Shown: positions 17,621 through 26,947 of the stretch, in pieces | Layout of the letters: the number at the start of each line of letters is the position of its first letter | Position numbering within the stretch: position 1 is the stretch's first letter | Source of the DNA: Methylophilus sp. 5 | Lineage (GTDB): Bacteria > Pseudomonadota > Gammaproteobacteria > Burkholderiales > Methylophilaceae | Reading direction: 5' to 3' | DNA length: 64,000 nucleotides | Assembly: GCF_000515275.1 (NCBI RefSeq) | Contig: NZ_KI911560.1 | Location: 992,001-1,056,000 of the forward strand | The notes under the pieces: generated by a model | What the model was told of the DNA's origin: nothing | The model's input: only the letters and a program-made list of their open reading frames with translations | Database searches by the model: none | Program-made: the position numbers and the translations under genes

Positions 17621-18748
17621 ATGAATTTTTCTGCTACGCCCCCCCAAGCACGCCTGTTTATCGGCCTGATGTCTGGCACGAGTCTAGACGGCGTAGATGC
17701 AGTAGTGGTGACACAACAAGGTGAACACCTGGCACAACAAGGCCAATACTTCCTGCCTTACCCGGCTGATATCCGGCAATTGTTGCTCGATTTACACACC
17801 CCCGCACAGCATGAATTACATACTGCCGCCATTGTGTCTAACCGGCTCGCTGACTTGTATGCAGAGGCCGTGCAAGGCTTGCTGACAGACGCCAGATTAT
17901 CAGCCAGCGCAGTAAGCGCCATTGGCTGCCACGGGCAAACCATACGCCACTGCCCTGACCTCCCTAATGGACAGGCATATACCCTGCAACTGGGCAACCA
18001 CGCGCGCCTGGCCGAGCGCACAGGCATCACCGTGGTGGGCGACTTTCGTAGTCGCGATATTGCCGCTGGTGGCCAAGGTGCGCCACTGGTGCCAGCCTTT
18101 CATCAGGCCGTTTTTTCTGCGCCAGATACACACCGTGTCATGATTAATATCGGCGGCATTGCCAACCTGAGTGATTTGCCCATTAATGGCCAGGTGATTG
18201 GTTTTGACTCTGGCCCCGGCAACCTGCTGATGGACGCCTGGACGCTGCAGCACACAGGTAACACATATGATGCAGGCGGGCAGTGGGCAGCGGGTGGCAG
18301 TGTCAATCAGGCGTTACTTCACGCAATGCTGGCTGCCCCTTACTTTGCGCTGCCAACACCCAAAAGCACTGGCCGTGACCTGTTTAATCAGGCCTGGCTC
18401 AACTTGCATCTGCAAGCTAACACTGACACACCGCAAAATGTCGCACGCACGCTACTGGAGCTCAGCGCTGTAAGCATTGCACAAGCATTGCAGCAACACT
18501 GCCGCGGTGCCCAAGAACTGTATGTGTGTGGTGGCGGTGCGCATAACCTGGCGTTAATCGACAGATTGCAAACCCTATGTGGGTTGCCTGTACAACGCAC
18601 AGACGCCCTGGGCATAGGCGTAGACTGGGTGGAGGCGGTTGCCTTCGCCTGGCTGGCGCAACGCTGTGTGGATCACCTGCCGGGCAACATGCCAGCGGTC
18701 ACCGGCGCGGCAGGCCCGCGTGTGTTAGGCGCGATTTATCCCCATTAA
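17621..18748 (+). CDS. anmK: Anhydro-N-acetylmuramic acid kinase
   Basis: About 375 residues. It phosphorylates and opens 1,6-anhydro-MurNAc in peptidoglycan recycling. The signature ATP/sugar-binding block GLMSGTSLDGVDAV is near the N-terminus. GCHGQTIRH, INIGGIANLS and CGGGAHNLALIDRL are also conserved. I start at the ATG at 17621 (MNFSATPP); the open frame continues to a GTG at 17603, without a ribosome binding site for either. It is divergent from tyrS. Confidence 0.95.
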   Translation: MNFSATPPQARLFIGLMSGTSLDGVDAVVVTQQGEHLAQQGQYFLPYPADIRQLLLDLHTPAQHELHTAAIVSNRLADLYAEAVQGLLTDARLSASAVSAIGCHGQTIRHCPDLPNGQAYTLQLGNHARLAERTGITVVGDFRSRDIAAGGQGAPLVPAFHQAVFSAPDTHRVMINIGGIANLSDLPINGQVIGFDSGPGNLLMDAWTLQHTGNTYDAGGQWAAGGSVNQALLHAMLAAPYFALPTPKSTGRDLFNQAWLNLHLQANTDTPQNVARTLLELSAVSIAQALQQHCRGAQELYVCGGGAHNLALIDRLQTLCGLPVQRTDALGIGVDWVEAVAFAWLAQRCVDHLPGNMPAVTGAAGPRVLGAIYPH

Positions 18749-18860
18749 CACACAGAGACACTAAAGCGGTGCGAATGCACTGAACGTTTGATTTAAACTG
18801 GTGCAGGATTAAACACGATTTTTTAACTTTTGCTGGCTCATTGCCGCACAAGCCCCCATA

Positions 18861-18889
18861 TTCAAACACCTTTGCGTATAATTTATACA
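18861..18889 (+). promoter_or_regulatory. Candidate promoter of gltA
   Basis: TTCAAA (18861-18866) and TATACA (18884-18889) are separated by 17 bp and lie 25 bp before the gltA ATG. A TATAAT at 18877 overlaps the spacer but has no matching -35. Confidence 0.4.
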
Positions 18890-18913
18890 ACCTTGACTTA
18901 AACAGAGTACGTT

Positions 18914-20203
18914 ATGGCTACCAAAGCGACCATTACATTTGACAACGACAGCACGGCAATTGACCTGCCAGTTTTAAAGGGCAGTTTAGGCACGGATGTC
19001 ATCGACATCCGCAACCTGGGCAAACATGGCTACTTCACCTTTGACCCCGGCTTTATGTCCACCGCCGCCTGTACCTCAGGCATTACCTTTATTGATGGCG
19101 AACAAGGCCTGCTGTACTATCGCGGTTACCCGATTGAGCAACTGGCTGAAAATTGTGACTTTCTGGAAGTCTCACATTTGCTGCTCAATGGCGAGCTGCC
19201 AACCCTGCAACAGCGTGAAGAGTTTGTCGGCACCATTCGCCAGCACACCATGCTACATGACCAAATGAGCAACGTGTTTCGCGGCTTTCGTCGTGACGCC
19301 CACCCGATGGCGGTCATGATCGCAGTCGTGGGGGCCATGGCTGCGTTTTATCCTGACAACAACAACGTCGCAGACCCTGAGTCACGCAAAGTAGCTGCCA
19401 TACGCCTGCTAGCCAAGGTGCCGACGATTGCCGCCTGGAGCTATAAGTACAATGTAGGTGAACCATTCATGTACCCCAAAAACACCTTGGGTTACGCCGA
19501 AAACTTTATGCACATGATGTTCGCAACGCCCTGTGAAGAATACGTGCCCAACCCGATTTTGGCACGCGCGTTTGAGCGCATTTTGCTTCTGCACGCAGAT
19601 CACGAGCAAAACGCCTCCACCTCTACCGTGCGCCTGGTTGGCTCTAGCGGCGCCAACCCGTTTGCCTGTATTGCAGCGGGTATCGCATCGTTATGGGGGC
19701 CATCCCACGGCGGCGCCAATGAGGCAACGCTCAATATGCTGGAAGAAATTGGCGATGTCAGCCGTATTGGTGAATTTATCAAACGCGCCAAAGACAAAAC
19801 CGACAGCTTCCGCCTGATGGGTTTTGGCCACCGCGTTTACCGCAACATGGACCCACGCGCCTCCATCATGCGCAAAACCTGCCACGAAGTGCTGAACGAA
19901 CTCGGACTGCATGATGACCCGATGTTTAAACTGGCCATGGAGCTGGAAAAAATCGCACTGGAAGATGAATATTTCGTTTCACGCAAACTGTATCCAAATG
20001 TCGACTTCTATAGCGGCATTGTCATGCGTGCAATGGGCATCCCCAACTCGATGTTTACCGCCATTTTTGCACTGGCACGCACTGCAGGCTGGATTTCACA
20101 ATGGAGCGAAATGAACACCGACCCTGAGCAAAAAATTGGCCGCCCACGCCAATTGTATGTTGGCTCAGAGCGCCGAGAATTTGTACCGCTGCATCAGCGC
20201 TAA
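18914..20203 (+). CDS. gltA: Citrate synthase (type II)
   Basis: A 429-residue enzyme that condenses oxaloacetate and acetyl-CoA. The active-site His lies in [11 protein letters not shown], a second His in GFGHRVYRN, and the Asp in [13 protein letters not shown], all in the usual order. The long N-terminal domain marks the NADH-sensitive hexameric type. In methylotrophs of this family the enzyme serves biosynthesis because the TCA cycle is usually incomplete; that is family knowledge, not visible here. A single-gene unit with its own terminator. Confidence 0.97.
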   Translation: MATKATITFDNDSTAIDLPVLKGSLGTDVIDIRNLGKHGYFTFDPGFMSTAACTSGITFIDGEQGLLYYRGYPIEQLAENCDFLEVSHLLLNGELPTLQQREEFVGTIRQHTMLHDQMSNVFRGFRRDAHPMAVMIAVVGAMAAFYPDNNNVADPESRKVAAIRLLAKVPTIAAWSYKYNVGEPFMYPKNTLGYAENFMHMMFATPCEEYVPNPILARAFERILLLHADHEQNASTSTVRLVGSSGANPFACIAAGIASLWGPSHGGANEATLNMLEEIGDVSRIGEFIKRAKDKTDSFRLMGFGHRVYRNMDPRASIMRKTCHEVLNELGLHDDPMFKLAMELEKIALEDEYFVSRKLYPNVDFYSGIVMRAMGIPNSMFTAIFALARTAGWISQWSEMNTDPEQKIGRPRQLYVGSERREFVPLHQR

Positions 20204-20223
20204 CAGCACTGTATTACCCAATA

Positions 20224-20250
20224 AAAAACGCCGGAGATACCGGCGTTTTT
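20224..20250 (+). terminator. Terminator of gltA
   Basis: Perfect 11-bp arms (AAAAACGCCGG and CCGGCGTTTTT) with a five-base loop begin 20 bp after the gltA stop. Confidence 0.9.
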
Positions 20251-20401
20251 CTTTTTATGACAGCAACTCCTCAACAAGTTGAGTTCAATATCCATTAAGA
20301 GTCAGAAAAAATATCACATTTAATTACCTGTTTTGATTTGTTGAGTTTGTCAGCGATAATTTAACTTACCACTTATAAAAACCAATTTTGGCAATTTAAA
20401 A

Positions 20402-20626
20402 ATGTCTAACAATACAAGCGCATTAGATTTTATTCAATTATCAGTAGATGTTGCCAAAATAGTTAACTATGTGGGCACTCAAAACAAGGTGCCAATTATT
20501 CATTACATCAGGCTAGAAAATACTTCTGATATAGATATAAAACACTTGGAGTTATCTATCGGTTCAAATCCGGGATTTATAGAGGGCCAAAGATTCAAAT
20601 TTGAAAAGTTTGCGGCAGGTGAGATA
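20402..20626 (+). pseudogene. N-terminal fragment of a giant helicase-nuclease (Hhe-like), cut by an IS
   Basis: The first 75 codons of a gene that is interrupted by the IS256-family element. The visible part (IVNYVGTQNKVPIIHYIRLE, then IDIKHLELSI) resembles the beta-rich N-terminal region that precedes DUF4011 in very large superfamily 1 helicases. The 3' end of such a helicase lies directly beyond the IS on the same strand. Base composition is AT-rich compared with gltA. No strong ribosome binding site precedes the ATG. The link between the two pieces is inference from position, strand and family layout. Confidence 0.65.
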
Positions 20627-20627
20627 C

Positions 20628-20655
20628 GAGGGTGTCCTGAATTTTGTGTAAACGG
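20628..20655 (+). repeat. Left inverted repeat of the IS256 element
   Basis: The outer tip GAGGGTGTCCTG is followed by AATTTTGTGTAAACGG. The tip is also found twice at 657-680. Confidence 0.8.
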
Positions 20656-20662
20656 CGGTTGA

Positions 20663-21889
20663 TTACTGACTAGGCACTCTGTCCTCGAACTGTATGGTAA
20701 ACCTGTTTAGCGCAGGTTTCCAATCTCTCAGTGGCATAGACCACTTTTTGCTAGCGTTTTGTAATGCTAGGTAGAACAATTTAATCAACGACTCATCATT
20801 CGGAAACGAGCCACGATTCTTGGTGACTTTCCGCAAACTCATATTCACAGACTCAATGGCGTTGGTGGTGTAAATCACGCGCCTGATTTCAGGCGGATAG
20901 TCAAAGAACGGAATGATGCGCTGCCAGTTGCTGCGCCAGGATTTGGCAATTAAGGGGTAAGCCTCACTCCACTGATGCTCAAAGTCCATCAGCGCCCTTT
21001 CAGCCTCAGCCAGTGTGGCAGCGCTGTAAATCGTCTTCAGGTCAGCTGCAACCGCTTTGCGCTTGTTCCAGCCCACATAGTTCAGGCTGTTGCGCACCAT
21101 GTGGACAATGCAAAGCTGCACCGTGGCTTGCGGATAGACTGTCTCGATCGCTTCAGGGAAACCTTTTAAGCCATCCACGCAGGCAATGAAGATGTCTTGT
21201 ACGCCACGGTTCTTGAGTTCAGTCACGACCGCCAGCCAGAACTTGGCGCCTTCAGTCTGCGCAATCCATAAGCCCATCACTTCCTTGTGACCGTCCATGT
21301 TGACGCCTATGGCGAGATACACCGCCTTGGCACGCACACTACCAGTATCTCTGACTTTGACATGGATGCAGTCCAGATAGACAATAGGGTAAATGCTGTC
21401 GAGAGGGCGAGATTGCCACAGCTTAACCTCATCAATCACTGCATCAGTGACATTGGAAATCAGCGTCGGTGAAATCTCTGTGCCGTACATCTCTGACAAG
21501 TGCTGTTGAATCTCACGTACTGTCATGCCTCTGGCGTATAGCGAGATAATCTTCTCATCAAAGCCCGACCAGCGGGTTTGATGCTTGGGGATCAGTTGTG
21601 GCTCGAAGCTGCCTGCGCGGTCACGGGGGATTTCAATCGGCAGCTCACCAAAGTCTCCTTTGAGGGTCTTGCTGCTTTTACCGTTGCGGGTGTTGCCAGT
21701 GGCATTCTTCACTGGCGCATGTTTATCGTGGCCAAGGTGTTCGGCCATCTCTGCTTCAAGGGCACGTTCAACCAGTGCTTTGGTTAACTGCTTGAGCAGG
21801 CCATTCTCACCAATTAAATCTTCGGGCTTTTTATAGTTCGCCAACAATCCATCAATCAGATCGTTGGGTAGGGGTTTTGATACGGTCAT
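20663..21889 (-). CDS. IS256-family transposase
   Basis: A 408-residue DDE transposase of the Mutator/MULE class. The catalytic Asp residues lie in YPIVYLDCIHVKVRD and FIACVDGLKGFPEAI, and the Glu in YTTNAIESVNMSLRKV. The C/H block QLCIVHMVRNSL is also typical. It appears full length with no frameshift, so the element could still be active. It fills nearly the whole element and reads opposite to the broken helicase gene. Confidence 0.96.
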   Translation of the reverse strand: MTVSKPLPNDLIDGLLANYKKPEDLIGENGLLKQLTKALVERALEAEMAEHLGHDKHAPVKNATGNTRNGKSSKTLKGDFGELPIEIPRDRAGSFEPQLIPKHQTRWSGFDEKIISLYARGMTVREIQQHLSEMYGTEISPTLISNVTDAVIDEVKLWQSRPLDSIYPIVYLDCIHVKVRDTGSVRAKAVYLAIGVNMDGHKEVMGLWIAQTEGAKFWLAVVTELKNRGVQDIFIACVDGLKGFPEAIETVYPQATVQLCIVHMVRNSLNYVGWNKRKAVAADLKTIYSAATLAEAERALMDFEHQWSEAYPLIAKSWRSNWQRIIPFFDYPPEIRRVIYTTNAIESVNMSLRKVTKNRGSFPNDESLIKLFYLALQNASKKWSMPLRDWKPALNRFTIQFEDRVPSQ

Positions 21890-21929
21890 TTCTACTCCAA
21901 AAGTACGTGCGCAGTTTCCTGCAAAATGA

Positions 21930-21957
21930 CCGTTTACACAAAATTATTTATACCCTC
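21930..21957 (-). repeat. Right inverted repeat of the IS256 element
   Basis: It reads, on the minus strand, GAGGGTATAAAT followed by AATTTTGTGTAAACGG. It differs from the left end only in the six bases after GAGGGT. Confidence 0.8.
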
Positions 21958-23352
21958 GCTGAAATTACACTGTTGCGCCGAGAAGCTCAGAAACAACGCC
22001 AGCATAAATCTATTCGCGACCTGATTAAATCAACCTCAACATCAATCCCTCGTTTAAAACCATGCATGCTGATGTCACCTCAGTCCGTTGCTCAGTACTT
22101 AGAGGCAGGTTCACAGCTATTTGATATCGTCATTTTTGATGAAGCATCTCAAATTCCGACATGGGATGCAATTGGTGCAATATCCAGGGGTAAACAATTA
22201 ATTTGTGTTGGAGACCCAAAGCAGCTACCTCCTACAAACTTCTTTGGCGCCACTGACTCAGATGCGGTTGTTGACGAAGAGGTGGTGCAGGAAATGGAGA
22301 GTATTCTGGATGAGTGCTTAGGTGTGGGCTTACCGTTATCACGTCTAAGTTGGCATTATCGCTCAAGAAACGAAGGGCTCATATCCTTCTCTAATTATCA
22401 ATATTACGAAAACTCTCTAACAACATTTCCATCACCTGTTGAAGTTGATAATTCGGTTGAGTTTGTCTACTCAAAAGGTATATACGACCTGGGTAAATCA
22501 AGAACAAATCGACATGAAGCAGACTTGATAGTCGAGGAAATAACAAATCATTATCTTAGTGGACTTGGTAAACAATTCTCTCTCGGAGTTATTACATTTA
22601 ACTCAACACAACAAACCTTAATCGAGAAGTTGTTAGATGAAAAAAGACTTAGAAATAGTGCTCTTGATTTAGCAATTAGCGAAAGTAACCAAGAAGAAAT
22701 CTTTATTAAAAACCTGGAGAATGTTCAGGGTGATGAAAGAGACTTTATCTTTTTCTCAATCACATTTGGAAAAGATGCAAATGGGAAAATATCCATGAAC
22801 TTTGGCCCTATGAACAAAGAAGGTGGTCATAGAAGGTTAAACGTTGCAGCAACAAGGGCTCGGCATAAAGTTAAAGTTTTCAGCAGCTTGATGCCTGATG
22901 ATATTGATTTATCAAGGACGAATGCTAGGGGGGTTAACGATCTAAAAGCTTACTTGGACTTTGCGTTAAACGGTACCAGAGTTTTAGCAAAACAAGCATC
23001 TCCTACAGGAAGAGAGCCTGATAGCCCTTTTGAAGTCGCGGTAATTAACGCACTTAGAAGCAAAGGTTGGGATGTGGTGCCTCAAGTTGGCGTATCAGGT
23101 TATCGAATAGATATTGCGGTAAAAAACAAGAAGAAACCCGGCAGTTTTTTGCTAGGTATTGAGTGCGATGGAGCAACATATCACTCTGCGCCAAGCGCAA
23201 GAGACAGAGATAGATTAAGACAACTAATTCTTGAGGGCTTAGGGTGGAAAATCCATAGAATATGGTCTACAGACTGGTGGTTTAATCCTGAAATTCCAAT
23301 GAAGAAATTATGTGAAAAACTCAACGAATTAGAAGCCCTAAATCAAGAGTAA
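21958..23352 (+). pseudogene. C-terminal part of a giant SF1 helicase with Vsr/MTES_1575-type nuclease (Hhe-like)
   Basis: About 464 codons remain in frame after the IS. Helicase motifs II to VI are present: FDEASQIP, GDPKQLPPT, LSWHYRSRNEGL, VQGDERDFIFFS and RRLNVAATRARHKV. The Walker A part is missing. The C-terminus is a Vsr/MTES_1575-like nuclease with RIDIAV, GIECDGATYHS and a final GWKIHRIWSTDWW. This layout matches the single-gene anti-phage family described as DUF4011-helicase-Vsr (Hhe), usually well over 1000 residues. The frame runs back into the IS as far as an ATG at 21877, but that part is IS-derived. Without its ATPase half it should be inactive as a helicase; the nuclease domain itself looks whole. 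Confidence 0.8.
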
Positions 23353-23403
23353 CATTGTAATTGACGTCTGACTACAACCAACAAAGTTATCACATGAAAC
23401 TAA

Positions 23404-23422
23404 AACCGGGCAATGCCCGGTT
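23404..23422. terminator. Hairpin between the helicase remnant and the esterase gene
   Basis: AACCGGGC-AAT-GCCCGGTT is an 8-bp perfect stem between two converging genes. On the minus strand it is followed by TTTTAG, so it may end the esterase transcript; the T run is short. Confidence 0.5.
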
Positions 23423-23457
23423 ATCTCTACAAAGAGTTCCTCATGCCCCCGACGCCG

Positions 23458-24120
23458 CTAACGCAAAACGCCAAGGCCGCGGAGTTGTGTGACTAATGCA
23501 TCAGTTAATTGCCTGTATCCCTCAGCATTTGGGTGCACTTGATCGGCACGCAGGCGATCATCCGACAAAACTCCAGACACCGCGCTGGACACTAACAAAG
23601 CGCCGGATTCCTCGGCCACGCGTGCATAGAGCGGGTGATCATGCAGCCGCCCTGCCAGACTCACTTCTGGCATGGCAATCAAGATCGCAACGGCATCCGC
23701 CTGCTGCACTAGATGCACCATGCTTCTCAGGTTATCCTCAATACGCGCTGTAGCCATTTGCCGCAAGAAATCATTACCGCCCAGTTCAATAATGACCAAT
23801 CGCGGCCTATGCTGCGCTAATAAGCTCGGTAAACGAGATAAACCGCCACTGGAAACATCCCCAGAAATACCAGCATTGACGACCGCCCAGCCTGTCTTAC
23901 TCGCCAGCAGCGTCGGGTAATCCTGCGTCCCATGCTCAGCACCTGCACCATAACTAATACTATCCCCCAGCACGAGCACAGTGACACCCGCAGGGATAGC
24001 TTGTACCTCTACTTTAGGCTTGGTACAGCCCCAATTACAGGCGGCTATGCAGACGACAAGCAGCAGTCGGCATAAAAAAAGCCAAGCACCCGCTTGGCTT
24101 TTTTCAATCATAAAACGCAT
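23458..24120 (-). CDS. SGNH/GDSL esterase, TesA-like
   Basis: A 220-residue exported hydrolase of the TesA/arylesterase group. The four SGNH blocks are present: GDSISYG (Ser), NAGISGD (Gly), LGGNDFLR (Asn), and DQVHPNAEGY (Asp-His). The N-terminus is hydrophobic and ends in IAAC, which could be a lipobox, so it may be a lipoprotein or periplasmic. TesA relatives hydrolyse acyl-CoA thioesters, esters or lysophospholipids; the substrate here is not known. Oddly, a strong terminator-like hairpin (24075-24104) lies within the first codons. No later in-frame start would keep the signal sequence. Confidence 0.88.
   Translation of the reverse strand: MRFMIEKSQAGAWLFLCRLLLVVCIAACNWGCTKPKVEVQAIPAGVTVLVLGDSISYGAGAEHGTQDYPTLLASKTGWAVVNAGISGDVSSGGLSRLPSLLAQHRPRLVIIELGGNDFLRQMATARIEDNLRSMVHLVQQADAVAILIAMPEVSLAGRLHDHPLYARVAEESGALLVSSAVSGVLSDDRLRADQVHPNAEGYRQLTDALVTQLRGLGVLR
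24075..24104 (-). terminator. Terminator-like hairpin of erpA lying inside the esterase start
   Basis: GCCAAGC-ACCC-GCTTGGC flanked by six As and six Ts gives a 13-bp stem with a T run, about 30 bp after the erpA stop. It overlaps codons about 6-16 of the esterase gene. Confidence 0.75.
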
Positions 24121-24135
24121 GACTTAATGCAGTCG

Positions 24136-24495
24136 TTATACCGAGAACGAACTACCGCAACCGCAAGTCGTCGTTGCATTCGGGTTACGAATCACGAACT
24201 GTGAGCCTTGCAGGCTGTCGGTGTAATCAATCTCGGCACCGGCCAGATATTGCAGGCTCATCGGGTCAATCAGCAAAGTCACGCCGTCTTTGTCGACTTG
24301 CGTGTCATCGTCATTCACCTCTTCTTCAAAGGTAAAACCGTACTGAAAGCCTGAACAACCGCCGCCGCTGACAAAAACACGCAGCTTGAGGTCTGGCGAA
24401 CCTTCTTCATCAATCAGCTCTTTCACTTTTTTGGCGGCATTGTCGGTAAATACCAACGGAATAGGCATTTCAAGGGTGGCTTCTGCGGTCATCAT
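24136..24495 (-). CDS. erpA: Iron-sulfur cluster insertion protein ErpA
   Basis: A 119-residue A-type carrier that delivers Fe-S clusters to target enzymes. The three cluster cysteines are in [10 protein letters not shown] and in the C-terminal CGCGSSFSV. The Glu-rich EEEVNDDDT stretch favours ErpA over IscA. The start (ATG-ATG) has AGGAG just upstream. It lies in a minus-strand run with argC, a coiled-coil membrane protein and bactofilin, an order seen in other betaproteobacteria. Confidence 0.94.
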   Translation of the reverse strand: MMTAEATLEMPIPLVFTDNAAKKVKELIDEEGSPDLKLRVFVSGGGCSGFQYGFTFEEEVNDDDTQVDKDGVTLLIDPMSLQYLAGAEIDYTDSLQGSQFVIRNPNATTTCGCGSSFSV

Positions 24496-24544
24496 AGACT
24501 CCTGTCAAATTCTCAATAACAATATGGCGACGAAAATTTTAATT

Positions 24545-24937
24545 TCAAGTCGCTTCTGGCGGCGCAACGTCAGGTTGCTCGCCCAGATAAATCAGTTTTC
24601 CTTCAATCACGGCACCGGTGTGCATCTCTAGCGATTTATAGTACAAGTCACCCACAATGCGCGCTTTACTTTGTAACTCAATAAACACCGAGGACCTTAC
24701 CGGGCCGCGTATCATGCCATTCAATACAATTTTAGAAGCTTCTACGGCGCCGGTCACTGCACCATTCTCGCTGATAATCAGCGTGCTTGGATGTTCGCGT
24801 TTTTCAATCACATTACCAGCAATCATACCATCAACCCTTAAACCGCCTGCAAATTGCATATTGCCAGTGATTTGAGTTTCATGGCCGATCAAGGTATCAA
24901 TGTGACTGTCGATTTGAACACTTTTTTTGAAAAACAT
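24545..24937 (-). CDS. Bactofilin (polymer-forming cytoskeletal protein)
   Basis: A 130-residue bactofilin (DUF583) that assembles nucleotide-free filaments on membranes. The central right-handed beta-helix shows regular G-x-[VI] repeats (TQITGNMQFAGGLRVDGMIA, then GNV, GAVTGAVEAS, GMIRGPV, RIVGDLYY). Short unstructured tails flank it. In this class the gene sits with erpA and argC, and members affect cell shape or septal peptidoglycan; the role here is not known. Confidence 0.93.
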   Translation of the reverse strand: MFFKKSVQIDSHIDTLIGHETQITGNMQFAGGLRVDGMIAGNVIEKREHPSTLIISENGAVTGAVEASKIVLNGMIRGPVRSSVFIELQSKARIVGDLYYKSLEMHTGAVIEGKLIYLGEQPDVAPPEAT

Positions 24938-25005
24938 GCTACTTCCTGTTCCGAATTAACTTAAATGGCGATTCCGATTCGTCATCAGCCATATCATGCA
25001 TGCAG

Positions 25006-25368
25006 CTAACGCTTGGTCATATTCTTGTAAAACACCAATTCTTCTTTCAGCTTGATGTTTTCGTCCTGCTGCGCGGTTAAAGTTTTAGCCAGATTGTTAC
25101 TGGTGGCTAATTCAACCTGTAGCTCACGCTGCGAGGCAATCAGTTTTTTTTGTAATTCAATGTTTTCGGTAGTGACTTGGCGCAAGCGTTGACGGATATG
25201 TTCGCCATCATCATCATGCACGACCCAGTAGGCCAATGCAAAACCAACCACCACATAAACGACTGCCAGCATGCCTTGAAAATACCAGGGCCGGTGCGAG
25301 CGGACTGCGACTTGCTTGGCAGTGAGGCCAAAATGGTTTCTGAGTCGTCTGCGTATCGGCCTGATCAT
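25006..25368 (-). CDS. Short membrane coiled-coil protein (DUF6776-like)
   Basis: 120 residues: a basic N-terminus, one membrane helix (FQGMLAVVYVVVGFALAYWV at about 30-49) and then a coiled coil to the end (EHIRQRLRQVTTENIELQKK onward, finishing in KLKEELVFYKNMTKR). Betaproteobacterial proteins in this position between argC and bactofilin usually continue into a further C-terminal domain after the EELxFY block; here the stop comes at once, so it appears shortened. Its start overlaps the argC stop (TAATG). The family assignment is tentative. Confidence 0.6.
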   Translation of the reverse strand: MIRPIRRRLRNHFGLTAKQVAVRSHRPWYFQGMLAVVYVVVGFALAYWVVHDDDGEHIRQRLRQVTTENIELQKKLIASQRELQVELATSNNLAKTLTAQQDENIKLKEELVFYKNMTKR

Positions 25369-26414
25369 TATGGCAACAACGGCAGCACTTGCAAACCGGC
25401 ATCCGGCGCCAGGTTAAACATCAAGTTCATGTTCTGTACGGCTTGACCAGAAGCGCCTTTGACCAGATTATCCTGCACTACAATGATTGTGACATAATCA
25501 TCGGCCTGTGGGTATAGCGCCATCCGTAAAACGTTGGCACCACGCACTGAACGGGTTTCCGGCAGCGAGCCGGCAGGCATGACATCCACAAACGTAGAGG
25601 TCTGGTAACGCTGCTCATACACTTGCTGCAAAGATTGTTGCTTGCCTTTGGCATTAAGTTTGACATGCAAGGTGCTGAGCATGCCACGGATCATGGGAAT
25701 CAAGTGCGGCACGAATATGAGTTTAACCGCGTCGCTGCCGGACAGTTTCTTCAATTGGGCCAGAATTTCAGGGTGGTGCCTGTGCCCGGCCACGCCATAG
25801 GCTTTCAGGTTATCGCTGGACTCTGAGAACAAGGTGCCCACTTCGGCTTTTCTACCGGCACCGGAGACGCCAGATTTGGCATCGGCGATAATGGGCACAG
25901 AAAAATCAATCCAGCCTTGCTCTAGCAACGGTGCCAAGCCCAATAAGACGGTGGTCGGATAACAGCCCGGGTTGCCGATCACTTGAGCTTGCTGGACATC
26001 TGTAGCATACAACTCCGGCAAGCCATAAACGGCATCTTTCAGCACGTCAGTACAGCTATGCGGCAATTTGTACCACTTTTCAAACTCAACAGCGTCTTGC
26101 AGACGGAAGTCAGCGGCCAAATCAATCACTTTGACCCCGGCCGCCACCAACGCGGGCGTTTGCGCCATGGCAACGCCATGCGGCGTCGCAAAAAAGACTA
26201 CGTCACATTGCGTCAGATCTACGGTCGCCGGGTCGCTAAACCTGAGATCAATCACGCCACGCAAGCTAGGAAACATGTCAGCGACCGGCAATCCGGCTTC
26301 GCCTCTGGAAGTAATCACTTGCAATTGTACATTGGGATGCAGTGCTAACAAACGCAGCAGCTCAACACCGGTATAACCCGTCCCACCTACAATGCCAACT
26401 TTGATTTTTTCCAT
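25368..26414 (-). CDS. argC: N-acetyl-gamma-glutamyl-phosphate reductase
   Basis: A 348-residue NADPH enzyme of arginine synthesis (type 1 ArgC). The N-terminal nucleotide fold is [18 protein letters not shown], the catalytic Cys is in [10 protein letters not shown], and the substrate block is [12 protein letters not shown]. The length is typical. It lies about 120 bp downstream of rpsI, with a terminator between, and overlaps the next gene by one base. Confidence 0.97.
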   Translation of the reverse strand: MEKIKVGIVGGTGYTGVELLRLLALHPNVQLQVITSRGEAGLPVADMFPSLRGVIDLRFSDPATVDLTQCDVVFFATPHGVAMAQTPALVAAGVKVIDLAADFRLQDAVEFEKWYKLPHSCTDVLKDAVYGLPELYATDVQQAQVIGNPGCYPTTVLLGLAPLLEQGWIDFSVPIIADAKSGVSGAGRKAEVGTLFSESSDNLKAYGVAGHRHHPEILAQLKKLSGSDAVKLIFVPHLIPMIRGMLSTLHVKLNAKGKQQSLQQVYEQRYQTSTFVDVMPAGSLPETRSVRGANVLRMALYPQADDYVTIIVVQDNLVKGASGQAVQNMNLMFNLAPDAGLQVLPLLP

Positions 26415-26476
26415 ATCCTTAAACCAGATGCGCGTTCAATGACGACCGATGCATAAAAAGTAAAACAATATAAATG

Positions 26477-26502
26477 AAAAAGGCCGCCAATGCGACCTTT
26501 TT
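26477..26502 (-). terminator. Terminator of rplM-rpsI
   Basis: Arms of 11 bp with one mismatch (AAAAAGGCCGC and GCGACCTTTTT) and a CAAT loop lie 30 bp after the rpsI stop, with a T run on the minus strand. Confidence 0.75.
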
Positions 26503-26532
26503 GCACAACAGGTTTGTAACAAACGCTGGAAA

Positions 26533-26925
26533 TTAACGTTTGGAGAACTGTTTCCGACGACGCGCTTTACGCAGGCCGACTTTCTTACGTTCAACTTCAC
26601 GTGCATCACGTGTCACGAAACCTGCGTGAGACAATGCGCTCTTCAACGCTGCATCGTAATCAATCAACGCACGGGTAATGCCATGACGCACTGCACCCGC
26701 TTGACCGGATTCACCACCACCATGCACATTGACCAAAATGTCAAAGCTCGCTGTGTTGCTTGTCAATTCAAGTGGTTGACGCAAAATCATGCGAGAAGTT
26801 TCGCGTGAAAAATAAACGTCAACTGGCTTATCGTTGACCACGATGTTGCCACTGCCGGACTTCAGAAACACACGTGCCACTGAACTTTTGCGGCGGCCTG
26901 TGCCGTAGTTATATTTACCGATCAT
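26533..26925 (-). CDS. rpsI: Ribosomal protein S9
   Basis: A 130-residue small-subunit protein. The start [16 protein letters not shown] and the basic C-terminus [18 protein letters not shown], which reaches the P-site tRNA, are characteristic. It follows rplM by 22 bp, the universal bacterial order. Confidence 0.98.
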   Translation of the reverse strand: MIGKYNYGTGRRKSSVARVFLKSGSGNIVVNDKPVDVYFSRETSRMILRQPLELTSNTASFDILVNVHGGGESGQAGAVRHGITRALIDYDAALKSALSHAGFVTRDAREVERKKVGLRKARRRKQFSKR

Positions 26926-26947
26926 GTTTTATCCTAATCGTCTTAAA

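Larger units (their letters stand above)
20628..21957. mobile_element. IS256-family insertion sequence, about 1330 bp
   Basis: The element carries one transposase gene on the minus strand and is bounded by 28-bp imperfect inverted repeats. Both share GAGGGT at the tip and AATTTTGTGTAAACGG inside, with six differing bases between; 22 of 28 positions match. The inner block ending in TGTGTAAAC is typical of IS256-family ends. The 8-9 bp flanks (…GAGATAC on the left, GCTGAAAT… on the right) are not identical, so no target duplication is seen. This fits a deletion or recombination after insertion. Confidence 0.88.

Noticed and set aside
21877-21957. Apparent ATG start of the helicase fragment inside the IS
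   Set aside because: These codons are IS sequence and its inverted repeat; the resemblance to helicases begins only after 21957.
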